A stretch of 64,000 nt of DNA from Christensenella sp. UBA2853 (GTDB lineage Bacteria > Bacillota > Clostridia > Christensenellales > Aristaeellaceae). The stretch lies in contig DEFL01000005.1 of assembly GCA_002350845.1 (NCBI GenBank), positions 165,268 to 229,267 of the forward strand, written 5' to 3'. The translations under genes were made by a program, and so were the position numbers. Under the pieces are notes generated by a model that had not been told where the DNA came from, searched no databases, and saw nothing but the letters and a program-made list of their open reading frames with translations. Of the stretch, positions 25,153 to 32,574 are shown piece after piece (positions within the stretch are counted from its first letter, which is position 1; each line of letters begins with the position of its first letter).

Positions 25153-26823
25153 TCATTCTGAGAATACTTTGGTGACCGTCAGACTCACCAGGCCGCCCTT
25201 AATCGCAATGCGCACATTGTCCGCAAGGCGGAGAAGAACCGACTGTTCATAGCGGTCCCATCCACTCCCCTGCTGACCGGAAGCCGCTGTCGGGAGATCA
25301 AAGTAGACATTGTCCGAGTCCGAGGCCATGGCCTGCTCAAAAGCGTCTCTGAGACGGCCGAGAAAGCTCTTGGCCACGTCGTTCTTTCTGGAGGAGGTCG
25401 ACGCAATGAGCATCTCCCTCTGCTTTTTATCCAGCACCGTCTTGACGGTCAGATTCAGATCGTAGCGCGGCCCCTCCTTTTCAATCCGGAAGGTCCCCTT
25501 TGCATTCCCGGCGATCGTATTCATCATGCTGATCATTTCTTCTGTGAACAGCTGCAGGCGCAGGGCATCTTTTTTGTTCATGCCCACAAAGTCAGAGGTT
25601 CTCTTCGTTTCTTCCAGCGCATCGGAAAAACCGTTCCCCTGATTGTCAATCTGGATGATATCGGACTTGAATCCCGGTTCAGGTTCTCCCCTCAGGCGGA
25701 TTCGCAGATTCTCCGCTGCTGCCTCAAGCGGTTTGCGGATGCGCGCGGAATAGCTGTTTCCAGCCTGAATGGCCATCAGGCGGCGAAGCAGGGAGAGAAT
25801 CATCTGCCGGGAAGATTCGTCAATGGATGTCTTTTCCTGTTCCTCTTCATCATTGCCGCGCTGCTTCTTCTCAAAGAGGGAGAAGATGGCGTTGGTAAAG
25901 ATTTCCCGCTGTTCCGGTGTACAGGTCTTCAGCCAGTCATGCATGGTCGCGTCCATGACCTGGGATCCGACAGAGACATTTTCCCGTTCAACAAACGTTG
26001 ACCCGATCACCTTCCACGTTCCGGGCTCATGCTGGAACAGCGCAGAAGCTGTGGATTCAGCCACCCGGTAATTCTGATGGTAACTCATCAGCAGCCCAAC
26101 CACCGAGTCGGTCGGAATCACCGAATGGATGCGGTCCTGAATGCGCCTGTAGCCTTCCGATTCCATGGTCAGATCGTCCAGACCAGGTCCGTCAAAGGTA
26201 CAGATCACCTGAATCCTGTCCTGAATCGAAGGTTCTGCATGCGCAGCTGCATATACAGCAAGATTCCCGCCCTTGCTGTGGCCGTTGAGGAGGATCGGGC
26301 CTTCCGTCCTTTCCGCTGCATTTTTCAGATACTCCACAGCAGAGATCTGTGCCGGCACCGGGGAGGCATAGCTCATCATGAAGTCTTCCTTCCAGCCGAC
26401 AATGTTCGGATCGGTGCCGCGGTAGCAAATCACAGTCCCCACGCCCGGCACCCGCAGGGTCAGCGCGGAAAACTGAATGTTTCGGCTGACATCCACATCA
26501 TTCACCTGGTCGAGAATGCGAACGTCCTGAAATCTCCTGGTGTGCGGGAGCGTCTCCATGAGCGGTTCCCGGTACTTCATCGTAAAGGACAGACCGGCCT
26601 GGGGATAGCGGGTCAGGATATCCGACGTGGCAAGATCGCCGATCGTCAGTCTCTGAGGATTGTCAAAGACGCGTTCATTCTCCCCGAAATTGGAGTAACT
26701 GACTTCCGCCATAATCAGACTGTCAATATCATTCCAGGGATCCGCTTCAAAAGAAAGATCCCCGCGCCAGTTCAGGTAGTCAATAATATTGCCGAATGGC
26801 TGATTGGCCGTTTTCCCTGCCAT
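25153..26823 (-). CDS. DUF2974 (Mbeg1-like) hydrolase with C-terminal RsbW-like domain
   Basis: 556 residues. Residues ~10-290 are a lipase-like alpha/beta hydrolase of the DUF2974/Mbeg1 type: IIDYLNWRGDLSF, DIDSLIMAEVSYSNF, ICYRGTDPNIVGWKEDF and the nucleophile elbow LLNGHSKGGNLA (Ser183). Residues ~387-556 are a separate alpha/beta domain with DALRLQLFTEEMISMM and STSSRKNDVAKSFLGRLRDAF; it resembles the N-box helix of RsbW/GHKL-type ATPases, but a clear ATP lid is not visible. No signal peptide. The ATG at 26823 follows GGGAGAAGG; in-frame codons further up lack coding character. Cellular role unknown. Confidence 0.8.
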   Translation of the reverse strand: MAGKTANQPFGNIIDYLNWRGDLSFEADPWNDIDSLIMAEVSYSNFGENERVFDNPQRLTIGDLATSDILTRYPQAGLSFTMKYREPLMETLPHTRRFQDVRILDQVNDVDVSRNIQFSALTLRVPGVGTVICYRGTDPNIVGWKEDFMMSYASPVPAQISAVEYLKNAAERTEGPILLNGHSKGGNLAVYAAAHAEPSIQDRIQVICTFDGPGLDDLTMESEGYRRIQDRIHSVIPTDSVVGLLMSYHQNYRVAESTASALFQHEPGTWKVIGSTFVERENVSVGSQVMDATMHDWLKTCTPEQREIFTNAIFSLFEKKQRGNDEEEQEKTSIDESSRQMILSLLRRLMAIQAGNSYSARIRKPLEAAAENLRIRLRGEPEPGFKSDIIQIDNQGNGFSDALEETKRTSDFVGMNKKDALRLQLFTEEMISMMNTIAGNAKGTFRIEKEGPRYDLNLTVKTVLDKKQREMLIASTSSRKNDVAKSFLGRLRDAFEQAMASDSDNVYFDLPTAASGQQGSGWDRYEQSVLLRLADNVRIAIKGGLVSLTVTKVFSE

Positions 26824-26904
26824 AGTCCTTCTCTCCCTCTCTATCCTGTCAGCAAACACGCACGGTGCAGTACCGTCTGTGTACATTTCTGTTATCACGT
26901 CAGA

Positions 26905-26910
26905 ATTATA
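26905..26910 (-). promoter_or_regulatory. Extended -10 promoter of the DUF2974 hydrolase gene
   Basis: Minus-strand TGTTATAAT (extended -10, TATAAT at 26905-26910), 82 bp before the ATG, with no clear -35. Confidence 0.5.
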
Positions 26911-26995
26911 ACATAAAAAGCACACCGCTCCATGGCAGCAGCGTGTCTGATTTCGGTTTTTCTCCTGTTTATTCCAAGGGCACGGCACGAAGCAG

Positions 26996-27020
26996 AAAAA
27001 AAGACGCCCTAAAGCGTCTT
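26996..27020 (-). terminator. Terminator of marR
   Basis: AGACGC-TTTAGG-GCGTCT hairpin followed by a seven-T run on the minus strand, 46 nt after the marR stop. Confidence 0.85.
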
Positions 27021-27065
27021 CTTCGTGTGATGAATCAGCGTCCTGTTCGTTCCGCATGCGTATCC

Positions 27066-27518
27066 TCAGGATTTCATCAGCTTGTTGATAATCGCCAGCG
27101 CTTTGTTCAGGTTCTTGACTTCGCTCTTGGCCATCGTCTCATCATCGGCAAAAAGGTTATTGCAAATTGCATCCTGGATTTCCTGACAGAGTTTTTCTCC
27201 CTTTTCGAGGAGATGGACATATGTTTTTCTGCGGTCTGCTGTGCTTGTTCTTCTTGCCACAAATCCGGTGTCTTCGAGCTGATTCACGATAGGCGCTACG
27301 TTCGGCTTATGAATTGCAAGATAATCTGCAAGCTGACTGACTGTCTGCTCACCATTGGCCAGAGCAAAAATCAGCTGAATGCTCGACATCGGCATGCCAA
27401 ACTGCTCGGATAACTGATCAGCATGAAGAAGCTTTTTGTTGATGTGCATTACCGTATACATCAGGTTCTGAGAGACTTCTTTTCTCATAGCCTCATCTTC
27501 TGTCCACTGTACAGCCAT
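27066..27518 (-). CDS. MarR family transcriptional regulator
   Basis: 150 residues with the MarR winged helix: IQLIFALANGEQTVSQLADYLAIHKPNVAPIVNQLEDTGFVARR, then a wing with TADRRKTYVHL, flanked by N- and C-terminal dimerisation helices. Strong GGAGGTGAAACG ribosome site before ATG. It is monocistronic with its own promoter and terminator; a target gene is not apparent, the nearest divergently read gene being the copper operon's distal end. Ligand unknown. Confidence 0.92.
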   Translation of the reverse strand: MAVQWTEDEAMRKEVSQNLMYTVMHINKKLLHADQLSEQFGMPMSSIQLIFALANGEQTVSQLADYLAIHKPNVAPIVNQLEDTGFVARRTSTADRRKTYVHLLEKGEKLCQEIQDAICNNLFADDETMAKSEVKNLNKALAIINKLMKS

Positions 27519-27550
27519 CGTTTCACCTCCAATATTGGTTGAGTAGATTG

Positions 27551-27579
27551 ATTATATGAATTCAAAATCAGTCTTGCAA
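27551..27579 (-). promoter_or_regulatory. marR promoter with upstream phased A/T tracts
   Basis: TTGCAA (27574-27579), 17 bp, TATAAT (27551-27556) on the minus strand. Upstream lie A-tracts (T-tracts on plus) starting at 27605, 27612, 27622, 27634, 27644 and 27655. Most are 10-12 bp apart, which implies bent DNA or UP elements. Confidence 0.75.
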
Positions 27580-27754
27580 TAACATATCATTTTTTCTATC
27601 TTCATTTTTCATTTTTCGTTATTTTGCACATTGTTTTTTGCTATTTTTTGTGCGTTTTTTCTATGCGTATAGGTTCTATTCGATGCCATTCACTCTTCAT
27701 TCTTGGAAGAATCCAGCATCTTCAGCCAGTTTCAACCCGATTTTACCCGATCCA

Positions 27755-27796
27755 AACACAAAAAAAGCAGGGAGTCATTCCCTGCTTTTTTGTGTT
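27755..27796 (-). terminator. Terminator of the csoR-copA operon
   Basis: GCAGGGA-ATGAC-TCCCTGC hairpin flanked by complementary A and T runs, so it can work in both directions; it begins right after the copA stop. Confidence 0.85.
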
Positions 27797-28005
27797 CATG
27801 CGATGGACGTCACCTGATAGTCCTGATCCTCCACAGCCTTTTTGAGCACCGCATCGTCAACCGGAGCGGAGAGCGTGACCAGAGCCTCGCCTTTCTCATG
27901 GCTGACCTGTGCCTCAGTGACGCCATCGAGCGCTTCGAGGGCTTTCTTCACGCGGTTCTCGCAGTGCATGCACATCATGCCGTTGATCTTCATCGTTTTC
28001 GTCAT
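27796..28005 (-). CDS. copZ: Putative internal copZ: copper chaperone made from the 3' end of copA
   Basis: The last 69 codons of copA, starting at an internal ATG (28005), encode a complete HMA-type chaperone of CopZ length: MTKTMKINGMMCMHC, betaalphabetabetaalphabeta-like layout, ending QDYQVTSIA. A perfect AAGGAG (28015-28020) stands exactly 9 nt upstream, far better than chance placement inside a coding sequence. Either ribosomes start here to make free CopZ, or this is the relic of a once separate copZ fused to copA by stop-codon loss. No other copZ is present in the operon. Internal initiation is inferred, not proven. Confidence 0.5.
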   Translation of the reverse strand: MTKTMKINGMMCMHCENRVKKALEALDGVTEAQVSHEKGEALVTLSAPVDDAVLKKAVEDQDYQVTSIA

Positions 28006-30306
28006 GTTCTTCTTCTCCTTGATATGTATTTTTCTGTCATGCCGCTGCGAATAGAGATCGAACAGATTCAGACGCAGGGCATTGGACACAACACAGAAGC
28101 TGGACAGACTCATGGCGGCAGCTCCGAACATCGGATTCATCTCCCAGCCAAAGAGTGAAATGAATGCACCGGCCGCCAGCGGAATGCCGATGACATTGTA
28201 GAAAAACGCCCAGAAAAGGTTCTCATGAATATTGGTCAGGGTCGCCCGTGAGAGGCGGATGGCCGCAGGTACGTCCTGAAGGGAACTGCGCATGAGTACG
28301 ATATCAGCCGCATCAATTGCAATATCCGTTCCTGCGCCGATCGCCATGCCGATATCCGCCCGGGTCAGAGCAGGCGCATCATTGATGCCGTCGCCGACCA
28401 TGATGACACTGCCCTTTTTCTTAAAGCGCCGGACCACGCTTTCCTTTCCATCGGGCAGGACACCGGCGATGACTTCATCCACACCCGCCTGACGCGCAAT
28501 CGCGCGCGCGGTCTGTTCATTGTCGCCCGTGAGCATGACCGTATGGATGCCCATATTCTTCAGGGATCGGATTGCCTCAGTGCTCTCTTCCTTGATCGTG
28601 TCTGCCACTGCAATTACGCCAAGCAGCGTCTGGTCCTTCGCAAAGAGAAGCGGTGTCTTCCCTGCCTCTGCAAAGCCTCTGCATGCACCGGCCACAGTAT
28701 CCGGAACGCTCAGACGGCCCCCCATATACTCAAGGCTTCCGCCGTAGAGTTCTTCGCTCTGCCGCATCCCGGTCAGTCCGTGGCCGGGCAGCACAGTGAA
28801 GTTCCCGATCGTTTCCGTCTCCATGCCCTTTCCAGCGGCATAAGCCACAACGGCTTTCGCGAGCGGGTGCTCGGAACAGGCTTCCAGATCATAGGCAGCC
28901 TGAAGCAGTTCAGTTTCCGTGACACCGCCGGCCGGGAGCACATCCGTCACCGAAGGCTCACCTTTGGTGATCGTTCCGGTCTTGTCCATAATGACCGTCG
29001 CGGCCCTGCCCGTTTCCTCAAGGGAAACCGCGGTTTTAAACAGAATACCGTGACGGGCCCCGACTCCGTTGCCCACCATGATCGCCACCGGCGTCGCAAG
29101 GCCCATGGCACAGGGGCACGAGATGACCAATACTGAAATCGCCCTGGCCAGCGCATACCCGAAGCTTTTCCCCACAAGCAGCCAGATGACCAGCGTCAGG
29201 GCGGCAATCCCGATCACTGCAGGAACAAACACGCCCGCAACCTTATCCGCCGTCTTGGCAATCGGCGCCTTGGTCGCCGCGGCATCGCTGACCATACGGA
29301 TAATCTGGCTGAGCGTTGTGTCCTCTCCGACCCGGCTTGCTCTGCAGCGGATCAGGCCGGACTGGTTAACTGTCGCTGCACTGACACGGTCGCCGGGCTG
29401 CTTGTCGGCGGGTATCGATTCTCCGGTCAGCGCAGCCTCATTGACGGCTGTAATGCCTTCCTCAATCACGCCGTCCACCGGAATGCTCTCCCCGGGGCGG
29501 ACCACAAAGAGATCTCCGACCTGAACTTCCTCGACGGGCACAACACGCTCCTGCCCGCCCTCGAGAATCGTTGCTGTTTTGGGTGAGAGCTTCATCAGGG
29601 ACTTGAGTGCATTGGTTGTCTTCCCCTTGCTCCTCGCTTCGAGCATTTTCCCGACAGTAATGAGCGTGAGAATCATGGCGGCCGATTCAAAATAGAAAGA
29701 ATCCATCCACACCATGGCCGCTTCGCTGCCGCCGTGGACCTGCGCATCGGTCATGGCAAAGAGCGCATAAACGCTCCAGACAAAGGATGCGGAGGAGCCC
29801 AAAGCCACCAGAGTATCCATGTTCGGTGCACCATGCATGACCGACCGGAACCCGGAGATAAAGAACTTCCGGTTGATCAGCATGACAATGGCGGCCAGGA
29901 TCATCTGCACCAGGCCGTGGGCAACATGGTTGCCCTCAAACCATGCAGGCAGCGGAAATCCCCACATCATGTGGCCCATGGAAAAATACATGAGGATGAG
30001 AAGAAATCCCAGCGATGCGATCAGACGCTTCTTCAGACGCGGTGTCTCATGGTCCTCCAGCGCTTCCTCTTCTGCCCGGTGCTGTTCACTTCGTCCCGCA
30101 GCAGGAGCGCCCTTGACCGAGGCGCCGTAGCCGGCCGCTTCAACCGCTTTGATGATCTCCGCGTCCGATGCAGTGCCCTCCACGCCCATGGAATTGGTCA
30201 GCAGGCTCACCGAGCAGTTCTGCACACCCGGCACATGACTGACCGCTTTTTCCACGCGGGCTGAGCAGGCCGCACAGCTCATTCCTGTCACCTGATATTG
30301 TTTCAT
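27796..30306 (-). CDS. copA: Copper-exporting P1B-type ATPase with N- and C-terminal metal-binding domains
   Basis: 836 residues. The N-terminal HMA domain has GMSCAAC (Cys11/Cys14). Eight transmembrane helices include the metal-transport motif SCPCAMGLATP. The P-domain carries DKTGTITKGEP with the phosphorylated Asp, the N-domain has the SEHPLAKAV His-Pro motif, and the hinge is VGDGINDAPAL. After helix 8 a basic linker (RHDRKIHIKEKKN) leads in frame to a second HMA domain (GMMCMHC, Cys779/Cys782) over the last 69 residues. The ATG at 30306 begins MKQYQVTGMSCAAC; upstream in-frame codons are rejected. Downstream of csoR in one operon under a CsoR operator. Confidence 0.95.
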   Translation of the reverse strand: MKQYQVTGMSCAACSARVEKAVSHVPGVQNCSVSLLTNSMGVEGTASDAEIIKAVEAAGYGASVKGAPAAGRSEQHRAEEEALEDHETPRLKKRLIASLGFLLILMYFSMGHMMWGFPLPAWFEGNHVAHGLVQMILAAIVMLINRKFFISGFRSVMHGAPNMDTLVALGSSASFVWSVYALFAMTDAQVHGGSEAAMVWMDSFYFESAAMILTLITVGKMLEARSKGKTTNALKSLMKLSPKTATILEGGQERVVPVEEVQVGDLFVVRPGESIPVDGVIEEGITAVNEAALTGESIPADKQPGDRVSAATVNQSGLIRCRASRVGEDTTLSQIIRMVSDAAATKAPIAKTADKVAGVFVPAVIGIAALTLVIWLLVGKSFGYALARAISVLVISCPCAMGLATPVAIMVGNGVGARHGILFKTAVSLEETGRAATVIMDKTGTITKGEPSVTDVLPAGGVTETELLQAAYDLEACSEHPLAKAVVAYAAGKGMETETIGNFTVLPGHGLTGMRQSEELYGGSLEYMGGRLSVPDTVAGACRGFAEAGKTPLLFAKDQTLLGVIAVADTIKEESTEAIRSLKNMGIHTVMLTGDNEQTARAIARQAGVDEVIAGVLPDGKESVVRRFKKKGSVIMVGDGINDAPALTRADIGMAIGAGTDIAIDAADIVLMRSSLQDVPAAIRLSRATLTNIHENLFWAFFYNVIGIPLAAGAFISLFGWEMNPMFGAAAMSLSSFCVVSNALRLNLFDLYSQRHDRKIHIKEKKNMTKTMKINGMMCMHCENRVKKALEALDGVTEAQVSHEKGEALVTLSAPVDDAVLKKAVEDQDYQVTSIA

Positions 30307-30379
30307 TCTCTTCACCTGATTTGTCTTGCTGTTTTCTGTTTCAGAGATTCGGATTTCTGTTTTATCCAATCTCGAATGC

Positions 30380-30688
30380 TTATTTCAGGATTTTTCGGAG
30401 CGTATCAACCAGTTCATCGGCCGCGCCTTCCTTGCCTGCAAGGATATCGTTGGCCACACAGGTGCGGATATGGTTGCTCAGCAGTTCCCTGCTGAACGCA
30501 TTAAGCGCAGCCGTCACGGCGGACACCTGGATCAGGATGTCCGGGCAGTATGCGCTCTCGTCAAGCATCTTCTGAATTCCCTTCACCTGTCCGGAAATAC
30601 GGTTCAAGCGGTTCGACAGCGCTTTATATTCCTCGTCTGAGCGGTTCTTTTTGCGTGAACAGCAGGACGGACACATCATTTCTTCCAT
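30380..30688 (-). CDS. csoR: CsoR/FrmR-family copper-sensing repressor
   Basis: 102 residues, all-helical DUF156 fold. Copper ligands of the CsoR type are visible: Cys in DESAYCPDILIQ, and the His-x3-Cys pair in LLSNHIRTCV; a Cys-rich N terminus (MCPSCC) is also present. The ATG at 30688 has a near-perfect GGAGGTGA. It represses the csoR-copA operon when metal-free; the operator is in its own promoter. Confidence 0.93.
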   Translation of the reverse strand: MEEMMCPSCCSRKKNRSDEEYKALSNRLNRISGQVKGIQKMLDESAYCPDILIQVSAVTAALNAFSRELLSNHIRTCVANDILAGKEGAADELVDTLRKILK

Positions 30689-30719
30689 AACACTCACCTC
30701 CGGTCCGGGATACGGCTGG

Positions 30720-30748
30720 ATTATATACCCCATGGGGGTATATGTCAA
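30720..30748 (-). promoter_or_regulatory. csoR-copA promoter with CsoR operator in the spacer
   Basis: TTGACA (30743-30748) and TATAAT (30720-30725) with a 17-bp spacer on the minus strand. A perfect inverted repeat, ATATACCCC-ATG-GGGGTATAT (30723-30743), fills the spacer and matches the TACCC/GGGTA pattern of CsoR operators, so bound repressor would block both hexamers. Confidence 0.88.
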
Positions 30749-30761
30749 GCCGGGTTTCCTG

Positions 30762-30793
30762 AAAAAAAGAACCGGCAGCGAACTGCCGGTTCT
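30762..30793 (-). terminator. Terminator of the hyd operon
   Basis: Perfect AGAACCGGCA/TGCCGGTTCT stem with a 6-nt loop and a seven-T run on the minus strand, 15 nt after hydA. Confidence 0.9.
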
Positions 30794-30807
30794 GATTGAA
30801 TGTGAAC

Positions 30808-32559
30808 TTACTTGATGTTCTCGTACTTGTCGCGGGCCGTGTAGGTGGTGTGCAGCAGGTGATGTGCCTTGTGGCTGCCGGGCTCGCCGAGGTATTCCTT
30901 GTAGAGAACCTTGAGCTCTTCGTTGTCCTGGCTCTTGCGGCGTGCCTTGCCGGCATCCTCATCATAGAGAGCCTTGGCGCGGACGGCGGAAACATTCACG
31001 CCGGCACGCACATCGGACTTGACGATGGGCTGACCGCCGCCGGTGACGCAGCCGCCGGGGCAGCACATGACTTCCATGAACTGATAGGTCTTTTCGCCGG
31101 AGCGCACAGAATCAAGCAGCTTCTGGGCATTGGCAGTGCCATGAGCAACAGCCACGCTCAGCTTGGTGCCGTTCAGGTCGATATCGGCTTCCTTGACGCC
31201 CTTGAGACCGCGGACTTCATGGAATTCAACCTGTTCAAGTTCCTTGCCGGTCACGACTTCATACGCAAAGCGCAGAGCCGCTTCCATAACACCGCCGGTT
31301 GCACCGAAGATGACGCCGGCGCCGGTGCTTTCACCCAGCACGCTGTCAAAGTCTTCATCGGGCAGGTTGGCGAAGTCAATGCCGGCACGACGGATCATGC
31401 GGGCCAGTTCACGGGTGGTGATGACTTCATCGACATCAGCCAGACCGTTCACGCTCAGTTCAGGGCGCTTTGCTTCGCCCTTCTTGGCGGTACACGGCAT
31501 GACGGAAACCACAGCGATATCCTTGGGATCAATGCCAGCCTTCTCGGCATAGTAGCTCTTGATCACAGCGCCGAGCATTTCGTGCGGGCTCTTGCAGGAG
31601 CTGAGGTTCGGGATGAAATCAGGATTGTAGGTTTCGCAGTACTTGATCCAGCCGGGAGAGCAGCTGGTGATCATCGGCAGCACACCGCCGTTGGTGAGGC
31701 GCTGCACGAGCTCGGTGCCTTCTTCCAGGATGGTCAGGTCAGCGCCGAAGTCGACGTCGAAGACCTTCGCGAAGCCCAGACGGCGGAGAGCAGCTACCAT
31801 CTTGCCGGTAACGGAAGTGCCCATGGGCATTCCGAATTCCTCGCCCAGAGCGGCGCGGACGGCGGGAGCGGGCTGCACGACAACATGCTTGCCGGAAGCG
31901 AGCAGGGCGTCAACGGCCTTGATGGAATCCTTTTCCTTCAGGGCGCCAACCGGGCAGGCCACGATGCACTGGCCGCAGCCAACGCAGGAGGTCTGAGCGA
32001 GCTGAACCTTCCAGGGGCTTTCAATCGCAGAATTGAAGCCGCGGCGAACCGGTCCGATCACGCCGACGTTCTGGAGGGTATGGCATGCTGCCACGCAGCG
32101 GCGGCAGAGCACGCACTTATTGTTGTCGCGGACGATGCTCACAGAAGCATCATCGACGTCATAGTGATTTCTTTCACCAGCAAAGCGGTCATCATCGTCA
32201 ATGCCCAGGTCGCGGCACAGATCCTGCAGTTCGCAGTTGTTGTTGCGTACACAGGAGAGGCACTTTCTGTCGTGAATGCTCAGCAGCAGTTCGACAACAG
32301 TCTTGCGGGCACTGCGAACCTCAGGGGTATTGGTCTTGACAACCATGCCCTCAGAGATCGGATACACGCAGGCTGCCTGCAGAGCGCGGGCGCCGACATC
32401 GACGACGCAGACGCGGCAGGCACCGATCTGGTTCACATCCTTAAGATAGCACAGCGTGGGAATGTGGATGTTGGCCAGGCGGGCAGCTTCCAGTACGGTG
32501 CTGCCGGCGGGCGCGGACACCTGCACGCCGTCAATCGTCAAATTGATCATGTTTTCCAT
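30808..32559 (-). CDS. hydA: [FeFe]-hydrogenase catalytic subunit (NADH/ferredoxin-linked, HydA type)
   Basis: 583 residues. Order: N-terminal 2Fe-2S domain (CYLK..GACRVC..C), the His-Cys3 cluster region (HDRKCLSCVRNNNC), two 4Fe-4S clusters (CVLCRRCVAACH, CVGCGQCIVACP), then the H-cluster domain with L1 TSCSPGW (Cys300), L2 MPCTAKK and L3 EVMCCPGGCVTGGGQP. In L1 the second Cys of the common TSCCP is Ser301, at the position of the proton-relay Cys of CpI. Partners HydB and HydC are upstream in the operon, so an electron-bifurcating NADH/ferredoxin hydrogenase is likely. GGAGG ribosome site. Confidence 0.95.
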   Translation of the reverse strand: MENMINLTIDGVQVSAPAGSTVLEAARLANIHIPTLCYLKDVNQIGACRVCVVDVGARALQAACVYPISEGMVVKTNTPEVRSARKTVVELLLSIHDRKCLSCVRNNNCELQDLCRDLGIDDDDRFAGERNHYDVDDASVSIVRDNNKCVLCRRCVAACHTLQNVGVIGPVRRGFNSAIESPWKVQLAQTSCVGCGQCIVACPVGALKEKDSIKAVDALLASGKHVVVQPAPAVRAALGEEFGMPMGTSVTGKMVAALRRLGFAKVFDVDFGADLTILEEGTELVQRLTNGGVLPMITSCSPGWIKYCETYNPDFIPNLSSCKSPHEMLGAVIKSYYAEKAGIDPKDIAVVSVMPCTAKKGEAKRPELSVNGLADVDEVITTRELARMIRRAGIDFANLPDEDFDSVLGESTGAGVIFGATGGVMEAALRFAYEVVTGKELEQVEFHEVRGLKGVKEADIDLNGTKLSVAVAHGTANAQKLLDSVRSGEKTYQFMEVMCCPGGCVTGGGQPIVKSDVRAGVNVSAVRAKALYDEDAGKARRKSQDNEELKVLYKEYLGEPGSHKAHHLLHTTYTARDKYENIK

Positions 32560-32574
32560 ACAGCTGTCCTCCTA

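Noticed and set aside
27796..28020. Sequencing frameshift or missed stop separating copA and copZ
   Set aside because: The frame is continuous and C-terminal HMA domains exist in other Clostridial CopA proteins, so an intact fusion with internal start is the simpler reading.
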